Notes: generated by a model from the sequence alone, not told the origin. Positions 44,624-55,370 are shown, counted from the stretch's first letter. The stretch is 64,000 nt of DNA from Flaccisagitta enflata (GCA_965153355.1 OZ231128.1:36518001-36582000), one strand, 5' to 3'. Made by a program: numbers and translations.

Positions 44624-44832
44624 GTTCCAACGACCAGCCGCGTTTTTTGGGTGGTCGAGTTTTGATGGGATTTTGGTGGATTTTCTGCATCGTAATCGTA
44701 TCCTCTTACACGGCCAACATGGCGGCCACGCTGACTGCCAGACTAACCAACAATTCAATACCCACCCTCGACCAAGTTCTGAAGGATTCCAGCAAAAGAT
44801 TCTTCGTCGAAAATGGCAGCGCGCTTCATCAG
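44624..44832 (+). CDS. Ionotropic glutamate receptor, exon 4 (M3 gate)
   Basis: Acceptor CTTCTTTTCAG. It encodes the end of the pore loop (SNDQPRFLGGRV) and helix M3 with the signature SSYTANMAA, which forms the channel gate and is near-universal in this family. It runs on to FFVENGSALHQ. Comparison with relatives places the exon end after CATCAG at 44832, which keeps phase 0 to exon 5. The intron would begin GAGAGA rather than GT, within a GA repeat. A canonical GT at 44890 is also in phase but would insert 19 extra residues encoded by the GA repeat. Confidence 0.85.

Positions 44833-44872
<40 letters not shown>
44833..44872. repeat. (GA)n at the exon 4 boundary
   Basis: A GA run begins directly at the inferred exon 4 donor. 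It is either intronic or, if the downstream GT at 44890 is used, translated as Arg-Glu repeats. Confidence 0.85.
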
Positions 44873-44873
<1 letters not shown>

Positions 44874-44929
44874 ACTTCAACAAGGCCAAGTAGGCCAATA
44901 GAGTGCGACGTGTGGATCGTCGAACGAAT

Positions 44930-45320
44930 GCGCTACCCGACCAACAGACCAAAAGACCAACAGACCGACCAACGGACTCAGCCAGTTATAGAGGTGCTTT
45001 GTCGCACTTAAAAACCTATTTGGACTTGATCTAGGAACCATGTCATCAATGCTGTTATTGTATAGAATCACTACGAAGGCAATTTCTCTCATAACTACAT
45101 CCATCAATTCTGCCTAGATCCAAGCCCAAATCTATTTTCCAATTAAATTGGGCTCTAATTATGCAAATGCAAAAGTGCTCGGAAATGAAATCTTTTTCAA
45201 ATGTTCAAATTGAGCCCTTCCTAGTGAGCAGGGGCAGTACAGCAGAAAAGCTCACATTTCAAAAAAGTTATCAAAGTACCAACCGACCGACTGACACAGG
45301 ATGGAGTAGAGTCGCATGTT
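44930..45320. repeat. Family A-like fragments in intron 4
   Basis: CCAACAGACCAAAAGACCAA and GACCGACCAACGGACTCAGC near 44940-44985, and ACCAACCGACCGACTGACAC then GTAGAGTCGCATGTTCGCGA near 45280-45325, are degraded minus-strand family A 5' tracts. Confidence 0.5.
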
Positions 45321-45539
45321 CGCGAATAAAAAGTATCGTGAGGATATCAGTAAAAAAAGAACAGTGATCATAAAAAAAGACCGGAAGCACGAAGAGCAGA
45401 GGCGTTTAGGTGACAATTTGGATGACATGTTCGTATTGAAGAACTATGAGAGATGTCAGAAGGTGACAATGAAAAAAAGACCGGGTGGATGAAGAAGAGA
45501 AGCGTCTGGCATAGGAATTAACATGCCCGAGAGGGCAAC

Positions 45540-45800
45540 AGTCGCGTGCCTCTGGAAATGACAAACAAAAGAGTAAAAACATATTAAAATGTTAAAAGAT
45601 GTAAAATGTTAAAAAATGTTAAGAAATGTTTAAGAATGTTAAGAATTGTTAGAAATTGTTAAAAAATGTTAAAAGATGTTAAAGAATGTTTAAAAATGTT
45701 AAAAAATGTTAAAAAAGGTTAAAAAAGGTTAAAAAAATTTTACGGAGGGACAGACCGACTGACAGAGCAAGGTGTAGAGTCGCGTGCACGCGACTAAAAA
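45540..45800 (-). repeat. Family B-like repeat with ATGTTAAAA array
   Basis: Bounded by AGTCGCGTGCCTCTGG and GAGTCGCGTGCACGCGACTA (plus reading). The interior is about 14 units of AAAAATGTTAAA/AAGAATGTT. Same frame as other family B copies but with a different tandem unit. Confidence 0.65.
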
Positions 45801-46438
45801 GTGAGGCAGACGGACAGACAAACATTTTTTTTCATAAAGACATTTGGAATAGCTGTTTACTGCTCCAAGTTTCTTTTCTACTATCAAGCGACATAAAAAC
45901 CGCAATTGAAAGGCTTTAAAAGGACTTTGTAACGGACATACGGACATACGGACATACAGACGGACGGACGGACGGACGGATGACTCCCTTAAGATGATCC
46001 CCTTAAGAAGTCTCTAAATTTCTATGTAACCCTCAATTAGACCCCAAAAACGGTTCCCATTGAGGTGCCCCCCCCCCCAAAAAAAACCAAAAAAACACAC
46101 CAAAACTGCAAAAGAGCTTGCTGCGGATAAAATCATTACTCTCACATATTCAGGACTTGTCAAGCAACAGTGTACATTCCAACAACCCCAGAAACTAGTA
46201 ATTGCTTACAAAAATCAAGATAGTTACCGAATAGTTGATAATTATTGTAACAATTCAATAGATTTTCAAGGAAGAAACAGTGCACATGTACACTTGCAGC
46301 TTGTGCACATCAATACCGCGCCAATTGGCCTTTTTTAGTCAAATGCGGAAATTCTTTCACTCATTGAGTCATTCAATCAATAATTCATTCAATCATTCTT
46401 TCATTCACTCATTCATTTATTTATTCATTCCCTCATTC

Positions 46439-46442
<4 letters not shown>

Positions 46443-46493
<51 letters not shown>
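46443..46493. repeat. (GA)n microsatellite, receptor intron 4
   Basis: About 25 GA dinucleotides, preceded by CATT tetranucleotides (46375-46440). Confidence 0.9.
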
Positions 46494-46497
<4 letters not shown>

Positions 46498-46602
46498 CAA
46501 TATTGTAACCAACCTTTGCCTCTGCCCGCGCGCACGTGATCAAAGTCTTACCCCCGTTATTAAATTATCTAACATAGAAACTCATCTTTTCATCATTTGC
46601 AG

Positions 46603-46782
46603 TTTTTGAATAATTCATCTGAGGAGTTGTACAAAAATGTTTTGAGTCGATCTGAGCTCATCGATCCTGAAGAAATCGACAAGACGAGCAAAGAATTGTT
46701 TGAGAAAGGTATCGTTGGTTTGGACCAAACCATCTTTCTCAAAGCCCTCGTCCGCCACACGTGCGACGTCGTGGTATTAAAG
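46603..46782 (+). CDS. Ionotropic glutamate receptor, exon 5 (S2 lobe)
   Basis: Acceptor CATTTGCAG, donor TTAAAG|GTGATA; 60 codons, phase 0 at both ends. It encodes the second ligand-binding lobe: FLNNSSEELYKNVLSRS, GIVGLDQTIFLKALVRHT and CDVVVLK. Spacing to the conserved Cys places the Asp of GLDQ at the position that binds the ligand amino group (Asp in GluN1, Glu in AMPA/kainate subunits). That suggests a glycine- or NMDA-like pocket, but this rests on alignment by eye. Confidence 0.85.
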
Positions 46783-46799
46783 GTGATAACAAATATAGT

Positions 46800-46976
46800 A
46801 TGGTAGAAACCCGCTCAAACGGTCTCGCTTCTAACGAAATATCACCTATATCTGATACCATTTCCTTGTCTCTCCTATCAGTTTTCTTTTATTTTTTTAT
46901 ATTGGCTATAACAGAATTCTGCCTTTGACTTGTTGGTGCCCAGAAATGCGTTAGAGCGGGATTTAATTGTACTGGC
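46800..46976. mobile_element. Mariner-like MITE, degraded copy, in receptor intron 5
   Basis: AGAAACCCGCTCAAACGGTC at the left and GCGTTAGAGCGGGATTTAAT at the right are diverged versions of the TIRs at 867-1046. The interior ATAACAGAATTCTGCCT also matches. It begins 18 bp after the exon 5 donor. Confidence 0.6.
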
Positions 46977-46998
46977 CAAAATCTTTCATGTCCTCTGT

Positions 46999-47085
46999 TT
47001 TTAGTTGCGGACACGCAAGTCAATAAGAGGCTTTGTCTCTCCGTTTTTCCGTCCGTCGGTTCGTCACGCTCGAGTTGAACGCGAA
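46999..47085 (+). repeat. Family A 5'-end fragment, TTGCGGAC subtype
   Basis: TTTTTAGTTGCGGACACGCA, AGTCAATAAGAGGCTTTGTC and CCGTCCGTCGGTTCGTCACG. No 3' end. Confidence 0.6.
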
Positions 47086-47364
47086 AAGTGCGCATTTATG
47101 ATGCTGCAGTTGTAATTGCTTGACCATGGTTTTAGTTCGTATGATGTACATACGCCCTCATGATGCCTCATCTATTCAACAATTGAATTTTACACACAAT
47201 TTCCTTTCCTTTCTCCCTTTGCTTCTCTGCCATTCTTTATCTTCATTGCTTGTTTTATTCTTGTTGTTCTGTTTTCTGTGCCTGTCTCTCCATCTAACCT
47301 TAAATCAATCTCGGTCTCTGTCTCTCTGTTTGTCTGTTTGTCCCTCTGTCTGTCTGTCTCTTTT

Positions 47365-47551
<187 letters not shown>

Positions 47552-47559
47552 CTTAAAAG

Positions 47560-47967
47560 GACGTGTCTACGTTTGGCGTGGCGGCGTTTGCTATGAAGCC
47601 TAATCACTCTCTGTTGGGGGCGATTAGTCAGAAGATCACTGAGTACAACGACGACGGCTTCATCTTCATGGAAGATCCGGCCAATCGATGTCAAGATGAC
47701 GACCAGTTCCACAAACTGCAGCAGTCCGTCAGACACTTGGCTCTCTTCTTCTACATCCTCTTCGCAGCCGCCGGCTTGGCGATCGTCTGCTGGATGATGC
47801 AGCGGATGCGGTTGACGGAAGGCTGTAAGACGCGGATGACGAGATGTTGGATGTGGTTCCGTAATCAAGAGGAGGAGGAGTGTTATGGTAGCGATCCTGT
47901 AAGATGGGCCCCCAACCGAAGGCGAACTAAAGTTCTTCCACTGACGGCAAGTGGCGTCAAATACTGA
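47560..47967 (+). CDS. Ionotropic glutamate receptor, exon 6 (M4 and tail)
   Basis: Acceptor CTTAAAAG right after the CT run. It encodes the rest of S2 (DVSTFGVAAFAMKPNHSLLG, ISQKITEYNDDGFI), a Cys (NRCQDD) that would pair with the exon 5 CD cysteine, helix M4 (LALFFYILFAAAGLAIVCWM) and a basic cytoplasmic tail. TGA at 47965-47967. The tail is short and ends SGVKY, not an obvious PDZ ligand. Confidence 0.88.
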   Translation, partial: DVSTFGVAAFAMKPNHSLLGAISQKITEYNDDGFIFMEDPANRCQDDDQFHKLQQSVRHLALFFYILFAAAGLAIVCWMMQRMRLTEGCKTRMTRCWMWFRNQEEEECYGSDPVRWAPNRRRTKVLPLTASGVKY

Positions 47968-48257
47968 TGCGCTGTTAGTCAGGGTGTCGGAAATCATAGT
48001 CAAGTCTTCATGCATTTGCATTTGCATTCGCATAATCATATTTTTTTCTTTCTTCGTGGATATTCAAATAACAGATTAAAAGGGTTTTTCATCTGTGCAT
48101 GAATTGTCTTTTTATCTTACCCTAAATTTCCTTACATGCGTGCGCATTTTAAACACACTTGTGATGATAAGATTTATTCCATTTTTCTCTGCAGTTTAGT
48201 AGAGGCTTTTTTACTCTTAAACAGCCCCAAAATTTTCCGATAGTGAAAAGAAAGAGA

Positions 48258-48259
<2 letters not shown>

Positions 48260-48319
<60 letters not shown>
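48260..48319. repeat. (GA)n microsatellite
   Basis: GA run with a few interruptions. The 48.32-48.84 kb interval beyond it holds no recognised gene. Confidence 0.9.
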
Positions 48320-48848
48320 TTTTGCCTAAGTTCAAGACCATGACCAAATTATGGTTACCCTACTAACCTACCACGTATCATGAGCAAAGCAATAAATGAC
48401 ATCGATATGCGATCCATCGTAATATTCTGCAACCGCGAAATTTTCAGTTAATTGACATCTGATACATCAATGAATGCAATGTGAGCCAATAACACTCCCA
48501 ACTTGTTAGACATATTTCATGGTGCCTCATTAAGGGCCAGTTCAAGGTCGAGGTGAAACTTCATATTGGTGCATTTTGCTCAATGTCGTTTCTGAATGAT
48601 GTGCGTCTTTGTGAGACAACTGCAGTTGCATTACTACACCTCTCATTTGGCCCCTGATGCGTTAATGATGTTTCCGCCAGCCCCCTCAGAAATGTTTTTT
48701 CTTCCGATTAGCATGGTTTAGCCCCTAAGTTTATCTGACAAAAAGATTAGTCAATTTTAACAAAAATGTACCAAACAATCAACCAAACATGACCTACACT
48801 AAAAAAAATTGTAAAAGAAACCTATGGTTGCCTTTACCAACTTGAAAT

Positions 48849-48930
48849 AACAAGGCCGGATACACGGCTACCCTAGTCGCGCGTGGGTGGGCAGGAGCAG
48901 TGATAGAAATGGTCACTGATAGACATACAC
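48849..48930 (-). repeat. Family A 3'-end fragment
   Basis: AACAAGGCCGGATACACGGC, TACCCTAGTCGCGCGTGGGT, GGGCAGGAGCAGTGATAG; lacks the 5' half. Confidence 0.65.
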
Positions 48931-48974
48931 TCTTACATGCATTAGTTTATGTATTTTTAAAACACTATTTTCAG

Positions 48975-49176
48975 AACAAGGCCGGATACACGGCTACCCC
49001 AGTCGCAGGCAGGTGGGCCAGGGCCATAATTGAGATCAATGGAGCATTTGGGCAGGAGCAGTAAGGCGAAAAATCCCATTGACGACAAAAAAAGTAAAGT
49101 GTGATGGATGCCGGATGGACGGACGGACCGACGGACGGACGGACCAACAAAGCGGGGTGTAGCACGCGACTAAAAA
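48975..49176 (-). repeat. Family A repeat, full-length copy
   Basis: AACAAGGCCGGATACACGGC at the start, GGTGGGCCAGGGCCATAATT, TTTGGGCAGGAGCAGTAAGG, a GGACGGACGGACC tract, and AAAGCGGGGTGTAGCACGCG then ACTAAAAA. The 5' palindrome is partly deleted. Confidence 0.75.
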
Positions 49177-49267
49177 TTAGTCTTCAACCTCCATCATCCT
49201 TGTAAAAGCTTGATAAGTGACATATAACATATAACCTAGATCTAGAAAAGAAATCAGGAAAACAGTA

Positions 49268-49476
49268 AACAAGGCCGGATACACGGCTACCCCAGTCGCG
49301 TGCGGGTGGGCAGGGGCCGTAATTGAGGTCACCAGATTATTTGGGCAGGAGCAGTGAAGCCAAATTTCCCAAAAAAACAAAAAAAGAAAAGTGTGACGGA
49401 CGGACGGACGGACCGATGGACTGATAGACCGACGGACCGACAAAGCGGGGTGTAGAGTCGCGCAGCACGCTAAAAT
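49268..49476 (-). repeat. Family A repeat, full-length copy
   Basis: AACAAGGCCGGATACACGGC, CCCAGTCGCGTGCGGGTGGG, TTTGGGCAGGAGCAGTGAAG, GACGGACGGACGGACC, and AAAGCGGGGTGTAGAGTCGC. Very similar to the copies at 48975 and 21983, so a relatively young subfamily. Confidence 0.8.
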
Positions 49477-49595
49477 ATCATAATGCTTATCCAAAATAGC
49501 TGGAATTAGCTAAAAATCGCCAGATTAGCCAAAAGATTTCTAAAAATTGCTAGTATTAGCTAGATATAGCAAGATCAACTAGGTCCTTTTCAAAC

Positions 49596-49750
49596 AAGGC
49601 CAACACCTTACAGTCGCGTGCGGTTGTTAAGACTAAAATATCAAAAGACTTGATAACTAAATGACTAAGAGACCAAAAGACCAAAATGACTTATCATGAC
49701 TTAAAATGACTTTTAATGACTTAGAACAACTTACACAACAAAAACTAGTC
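49596..49750 (-). repeat. Family B repeat, cut by family C copy 5
   Basis: AACAAGGCCAACACCTTACA, GTCGCGTGCGGTTGTTAAGA, and AAAATGACTT/TAATGACTTA units. The 5' palindrome is missing where family C begins. Confidence 0.65.
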
Positions 49751-50242
49751 ATTCAAGGATCGCACATGGTCAGCGGTACCCAATGCCCTGCTGGGAGTGA
49801 TTCAGTAATGAAGTGAACTGAGAGCAGGGCAGCGGCCCCAAAGGACCGATGTCCTGTAGAACACAGGGGGGAATTTCCAGACATCCTGAGGGGGTATATT
49901 TCAGGCCTTAGATGACTAATTTAGGCCACTGAAGGCATATTTGAAGGCTGGAGGGCCGAATTACGGCTCGGAGAGCAGATTCGAGGTTTTGAGGGCAAAT
50001 TTGAGCCACGGAGGACTGGTTTGATGCTTAACAGGCTATTGAAGGTCTAGAGGGCAGATTTGAGGTCTGGAGGTCAGATTTGAGGCTGAGAGGGCTGATT
50101 ACAAGCCTGGAAGGCTGATTTGAGGCCTGGAAGGCTAAATTGAGGGCTGGGAGGGCAAATTTGGGGTCTTGATGTGCAAGGGGGGGGATGGACGTACGGA
50201 CGGAAGGACGGACGGATGGAAATTCCCCCCTGTGTTCTACTA

Positions 50243-51168
50243 TCTTGGAAAAAAAAATCTTCCGACAGGTTTACATGTATATCTCAGGTTAGAATCAACC
50301 AATCATCAAAAAATTGGTGAGATAATTAAAGCCCTTCAAATTTGCAAGAGATCTACGCAAACTGCATCCCTCTGGCTCAATGCGTTTAAAAGTTATTCAA
50401 CTTTGATTGAAATACTTCAATTTTGCTTGTACCATTTCTACACAAATTTTAAATGAGATCTCTTCACTGTTTTTCAAATTTCTTCAAAACGCATTGAGCT
50501 AGACAGATGTGGTTTGCGCAGACAGCTTGCAAATTTGAAGGGCTTCATTTTAGTCACCGATTCTTTTATGATTTGATGTATCTTTTGGTAGCTATGAGTG
50601 TAAATGTAGCGGAAAAAGAGATAAACAAAATTCAGGGATGTATATAGTTCTATGATCTTTGATTAGTTTCCCCCCCCTGCCTTTGATTTTCTTCCCCGCG
50701 ACGCGTCGCGTAGCGTTATAAAATCTATGTTTTTCTTCCCCATATAGCAATAAAACAGTGTTTTTAAGGTTTAAATAATGTTAATTTGTGTTTTACTAAT
50801 CATTATTTATGATTTGGTATTGCCAAAAGTTTTATTTTCCCCAAATTTTCTTTTTTTCTCTTTTTTCCCCTTAATTTTTTTCCCCCATCTCCAAACCCTT
50901 TGATTATTTTCCCCCCCCACCGGGGGGGGGGGGAATGTAAAACAATATACAGGCCTGACAAAATTGTGAGAAAGATCTGGAGACCCATCACTCCAGAATT
51001 ACATCTTGAAGCCCTACAAATCACTTCCCCAACACATGGCGGCCCTGATTTAGTCAAAAGGAGCTCAAACTAATGTATTCATGGATTAGTAACTGATTTA
51101 TAACTGTTTTTATGCCAATAAATATGTTTTTATTACAGGGCGGAAGATTTTTTTTTCCAAGATACACG
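50243..51168. mobile_element. TIR element nested in family C, with foldback arms
   Basis: ATCTTGGAAAAAAAAATCTT at 50243 is mirrored by AAGATTTTTTTTTCCAAGAT near 51146-51166. Inside, about 50275-50400 and 50485-50605 are inverse complements (AGCCCTTCAAATTTGCAAG and CTTGCAAATTTGAAGGGCTT). A hAT MITE sits inside it. Confidence 0.65.
50633..50957. mobile_element. hAT-type MITE, 325 bp, copy 1
   Basis: Starts CAGGGATGTATATAGTT and ends AACAATATACAGGCCTG (imperfect TIRs), flanked by the 8-bp duplication ACAAAATT (50625-50632 and 50958-50965). The 8-bp duplication and CAGG termini mark the hAT superfamily. The interior has CGCGACGCGTCGCG and C/G homopolymers. A close copy lies at 57270-57593. Confidence 0.88.
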
Positions 51169-51593
51169 CTTTTCTTTTTATAAGAACACTGTTTATAAGA
51201 ACATCACCCTCAGATTTGGCCAAAAAATAAGAACATCTTAAGAACATGCTGAGCCTCAGATTTGAAGATAAGAATAAAAGTTTTCAAAAAAGTAGTAAAA
51301 TTAGATGAAAAACCTTAAATGATAGATATTTTGATAATACTTTCAAAAATGATATTTCATTATTTCTTAATTATTAATCTTACATTTCTTTTTATTTAAT
51401 GAAAATGTGTTTTTTTTTACAATTTCTTAAAGAACAAACTTTTATATTAATATAGATATATAATTAAAAAGATTATCCAATTCAAAAATAAGAACATGTT
51501 AAGAACGCTTGAGCTTTAAAAAGAAGCTGAAAATAAGAACGCTGAGGCTGACTTTAAAAATCCATGTTCTTATAAAATGAAAAGCGTGTAGTG
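51169..51593. mobile_element. TIR element (TACACGCTTTTC ends)
   Basis: TACACGCTTTTCTTTTTATA at the left is mirrored by TATAAAATGAAAAGCGTGTA at the right (51573-51592). The interior is AT-rich with AAGAACAT repeats. TA at the ends suggests a mariner-like target, but the left flank was altered by the neighbouring insertion. Confidence 0.65.
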
Positions 51594-51637
51594 AAGGACA
51601 TCGGTCCTTTGGGGCCGCTGCCCAAAAAGCTAAGCAA

Positions 51638-51721
51638 TATGGATGGACCGACGGACCGACGGCCCGACCGACTGTCAGACGGACAGAGTGGGGCATAGAG
51701 TCGCGAGCATACGAATGAAAA
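51638..51721 (-). repeat. Family A 5'-end fragment
   Basis: GGACCGACGGACCGACGGCC, GACGGACAGAGTGGGGCATA, GAGTCGCGAGCATACGAATG. Confidence 0.6.
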
Positions 51722-51857
51722 TTGCTTGTTAATTAGCCAGTAGCTAGATCCCAAAATTTTGTTGCTAGGAAGCCCTAAAATTCGCTAGAAATAGCAACAA
51801 AATCGCTAGATTAACAGCAAAGGTCTTTTGTTTAGATATTTTCGTCCTGGATTACTG

Positions 51858-51860
<3 letters not shown>

Positions 51861-51941
<81 letters not shown>
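51861..51941. repeat. (CT)n microsatellite
   Basis: About 40 CT dinucleotides. Confidence 0.95.
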
Positions 51942-51942
<1 letters not shown>

Positions 51943-52092
51943 ACGTTGTTCTTCTTTCTGTTTCTCGAAGACATTTCAAGAGGAAATCGACATCTATCGT
52001 TTTGGTAAAATGACTAGAACCTCCTTTGAGGCTTTAAAAAGAACAACTTTGCCTGAGCCTTCGCGCGCAACCGCGGACGTTAACTTACGTTA

Positions 52093-52235
52093 TTCTCAGT
52101 TGCGTGCTACGCGACTCCATGACCCGCTTGATGTATGTCGTTCGGTCGTTGGTCGGTTGGTCCCAATTTTTTTTCGTTCCTCTTGTCATCTTAAGTCATT
52201 TAAAGTCATTTAGAGTCATGTTAACTCATATATTA
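52093..52235 (+). repeat. Family B 5' end, truncated
   Basis: CTCAGTTGCGTGCTACGCGA, GACCCGCTTGATG, TCGGTCGTTGGTCGGTTGGT, then AAGTCATTTAAAGTCATTTA units. Confidence 0.6.
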
Positions 52236-52317
52236 ATTCTTGAACATTGCGTTTTTTGGAATCACTTTATGTGTGACTCTGTCTGTGTGTGTTTGAGTGT
52301 GTGTCTGTGTGACTCTG

Positions 52318-52595
<278 letters not shown>

Positions 52596-52917
52596 TCTTT
52601 TTTTCTCCGTTTATGTGTTCTTCAGCCTCCGCCATTTGTTGTCCCTGTCTAAGCGCCATCACGATTTTGTGTGTTCCAATCTATCCGAAATGGGATAATT
52701 ATCGAATCGCAAGAAAGAGAAATCAATCAGAGTACGGAGGTCGGAGGTGGTTCCAGCTTTCAGGCCATGTCCGGCCATTTGACGGCCCTTTCGTAAAGCC
52801 ACGATTCAGGAGCGAGCCTGTATTTCTCTAAGAAGTTGTTCTGTCGGAAAATCGGTCAATCTTTTGGCCGTTCACACTCTGCTTTACCTGTTATACCTCT
52901 AGTTTTGTGGAAGAAAT

Positions 52918-52985
52918 CAAGTCGCGTACTATGTCGGATTGTCGGTCCATCCGTCCGTCGGTTGGTCCGTCACACCTGCGCTTTT
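52918..52985 (+). repeat. Family A 5'-end fragment
   Basis: AAGTCGCGTACTATGTCGGA, GTCGGTCCATCCGTCCGTCG, GTCCGTCACACCTGCGC. Confidence 0.55.
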
Positions 52986-52999
52986 TCATCATTTTTGCC

Positions 53000-54230
53000 A
53001 TTTTGATGGTCAATTTCCTTTCAGTTGCAAGCTCCTAGACTCGATTTTTTTCTGTGGATTGGTCAATCCATCTGTCTGTTTTTCCGTCTATAGGCCTGTC
53101 ACACACGTTCTGTTTCGAGTAATTTGTTATTCTGAGGGTCCCCGGAGTGAGATCAAAGCATGAGTACCAAACATCATTTTTTGTAGTGTCTGCTGTTAAT
53201 TGTCTCATGTTTTTCAAAAATTTTAAAGGCCGGACGCGCGTGACGTTGGTCTTAGCAACCGCTATTAAGACATGCCTGCCTATAAGGCAAACAGTCTTCA
53301 GTCCTATAAGAGATTTTTGTAGTTATTTCTATATTGGCAATAAAGCAGCTTCACTTTAAGGCATAATTTTGGCCTAGTCCCATGGCATGCGCTCTAGCGA
53401 AGCTCAACTGTAGTTTATTTTTATAAACATGACTGCCCCTGCCTAATGAATAAAAAAATCCTGCGTATCACTGCTCCTACCCACTAGCACGCGTGTACGC
53501 GATAATACGCCTTGACCAGTTTTTCTCCACTTTCCTGACTCCTGGGCCTGGTGGCCGTTCGTTGTTCCTCCGCCGAAAAATGTCCAATCGGGGAAAGAAG
53601 GACATTAATTCTCATTAACGAAGGTTTACGCAAAAAGAAAGGAAGGAGAGCGGGGAATTGGACGCGAGAAAGAGACCGTCTACCTCGTCAAGACCGCCTT
53701 TGCCATTGGTGTTCTCTGCGCATTCTTTCTATCATTAGTCTGTATTCCAAATATGTCTCTCTTAGCTTTATTTGTTTTGCCATTATGTTTGCCCCCGTTA
53801 TTTCATGTCTAGACGGCAGCCACTGAATAAGTCTTGAGCTAAATTGAGCTGAATTAAGACAATTAAGATCCTGAGAACTATAAGGCAGATTTCAGGTCTA
53901 GGAGAACATGTTTGAGGAAGAGGAGGGCTGAGAGACATGATCTGCGGCCTGAGAGTCTTTGTGTGTCAAAGGACTATTGGAGCCACTCCAAGGCACCGCT
54001 CACAAGGTGGCATTGTAATTTTGAAATAGAATATCAATAGGATTTATTTCTCATAAAAACAAAAAATCCACAGCCACAACAGTATTAGAAAATCAAGAGT
54101 AAGACCATGAACAAAAATTCAACAAAGCCGGACTTTTCAACGTCTTATGACACGCTAGGATTAAATCAATATAAATATACCCGGTGGACAAAGTTACCAT
54201 TACCGTTATCATTTTCTATTTGATCTATGG
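53000..54230. other. Interval without a supported gene
   Basis: Holds repeat scraps: a GACTGCCCCTGCC family A phrase near 53430, and GGCAGATTTCAGGTCTAGGA units near 53882-53960 like the family C cassette. A plus frame of 91 codons at 53551-53826 starts with basic sequence and ends in a hydrophobic stretch. It has no recognised domain. Confidence 0.4.
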
Positions 54231-54235
54231 TTGTG

Positions 54236-54449
54236 TTTTTAGTCGCGTGCACGCGACTCTACAACCCGCTTTGTCCGTCGACGGTCGGTTGGTCGGTTGG
54301 TTGGTTGGTCGGTTGGTCCGTCACACTTTACTTTTTTTATGATTTTATTTTTTTGACCTCACTGCTCCTGCCCAAATGGTCTGGTGACCTCAAATATGGC
54401 CCCTGCCCACACGCACGCGACTTCGGTAGCCGTGTATCCGGCCTTGTTT
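54236..54449 (+). repeat. Family A repeat, well-preserved copy
   Basis: TTTTTAGTCGCGTGCACGCG (palindrome 54241-54258), ACAACCCGCTTTGTCCGTCG, GGTCGGTTGGTTGG, CCGTCACACTTTACTTTTTT, CTGCTCCTGCCCAAATGGTC and GGCCCCTGCCCACACGCACG. The 3' half-site is GCACGCGACT (54413-54422), then TCGGTAGCCGTGTATCCGGC and CTTGTTT. No pol III promoter boxes or coding sequence are evident. Confidence 0.85.
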
Positions 54450-55250
54450 AAAAAAGAGTAGAAACTCGTTTTGATGTGACAAAAAGATGAAACCAAATAA
54501 AAACGATCATTTCAGTAACTGCTCACTAAAAAAATTAAATTTGCATAAAAAAAAGATATCAACAAAAAAAAGGAGTAATGATGTGATAATCGCTCTACGT
54601 TCTTGTTTTGTTTATGATATGAATTCCTGTGCAAATCTGAAATTTCTAGTCGGCCATGGTAGATTGACAAAACAGTTTTTTTGTGTTTTTTTTTTTTTTT
54701 TTTTTGCGTTTCATTTTTTCAGCAGTAGAATGCAGGAATTGGATTTAAAACTGGCATGCATATGCAATATATGTCTGTTGACATTTCAATTGAAAACATT
54801 AAAACAAAAATTTTCATCAAATTTTATTTTTAGAAGTCATGACTTTTCTGGCTTGGGTAGCAAATTAAATCCGATTTATCCGATAATGAAGTCAAAACGA
54901 AAGGAACAGTGCGGTCGATTGGAACCAAGTTTGGATGATTTGAATGCACAGACAATATTTGTTTTTCTCTCACTTTTTTAACTCCCCCCCCCAAAAAAAA
55001 AAAACAAAAAAAAAAACATGTTAAACGTCCTTCTGCTTGACCAGATTTTTGGTCATTTTCGAATATCCTAGGTGGAAAAAAGGGATATGGGTAAAAGGAC
55101 GAGTGAAAAAAAAAACCATCAAAGTGGAATTCTCATTCGAACGTTTGCTATTTCCATAACGCATTAGACCTTTTGTTTTTGCGTGTCCACAATTGCACAA
55201 GCTTCAATGAATCAGCAGAGACGCTGACTCATTCCGCGGTTCGAATAGCG
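54450..55250. other. AT-rich interval without recognised feature
   Basis: A/T homopolymer-rich sequence. The 164-codon plus frame at 54487-54981 is AT-driven and shows no domain. Confidence 0.45.
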
Positions 55251-55370
55251 TTCTTCTGTCCGTACCATTGTTAAAGTTCATCTCTACTAGGCGAGGGAGA
55301 GGACGAAGCGTTCTTCTGTCCATACCATTGTTAAAGTTCATCTCTATTGGGCGCGGGAGAGGACGAAGCG
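55251..55370. repeat. 60-bp tandem duplication at the peroxidase 3' end
   Basis: 55251-55310 and 55311-55370 are the same 60-bp unit with four differences. On the minus strand each encodes a KNASSSP.P.RDEL-type tail followed by TAA. The gene uses the copy at 55311-55370; the other lies beyond its stop. Confidence 0.9.

Larger units (their letters stand above)
49765..51627. mobile_element. Family C repeat, copy 5, with nested insertions
   Basis: Leader ATGGTCAGCGGTACCC and GGGCAGCGGCCCCAAAGGAC. The cassette (49890-50200) is a ~22-bp GGCAGATTTGAGGTCTGGAG-type repeat as in copy 3. The right terminus GAAATTCCCCCCTGTGTTCT at 50220-50240 is separated from its continuation GGACATCGGTCCTTTGGGGC (51597) by other TIR elements. 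The termini are mirrored as in the other copies. Confidence 0.7.

Noticed and set aside
53551-53826. 91-codon plus-strand frame, basic then hydrophobic
   Set aside because: No splice signals or recognisable domain; it is surrounded by repeat scraps.
54487-54981. 164-codon plus-strand frame
   Set aside because: Lys/Phe/Leu-rich translation of AT-rich DNA with homopolymers; no domain seen.
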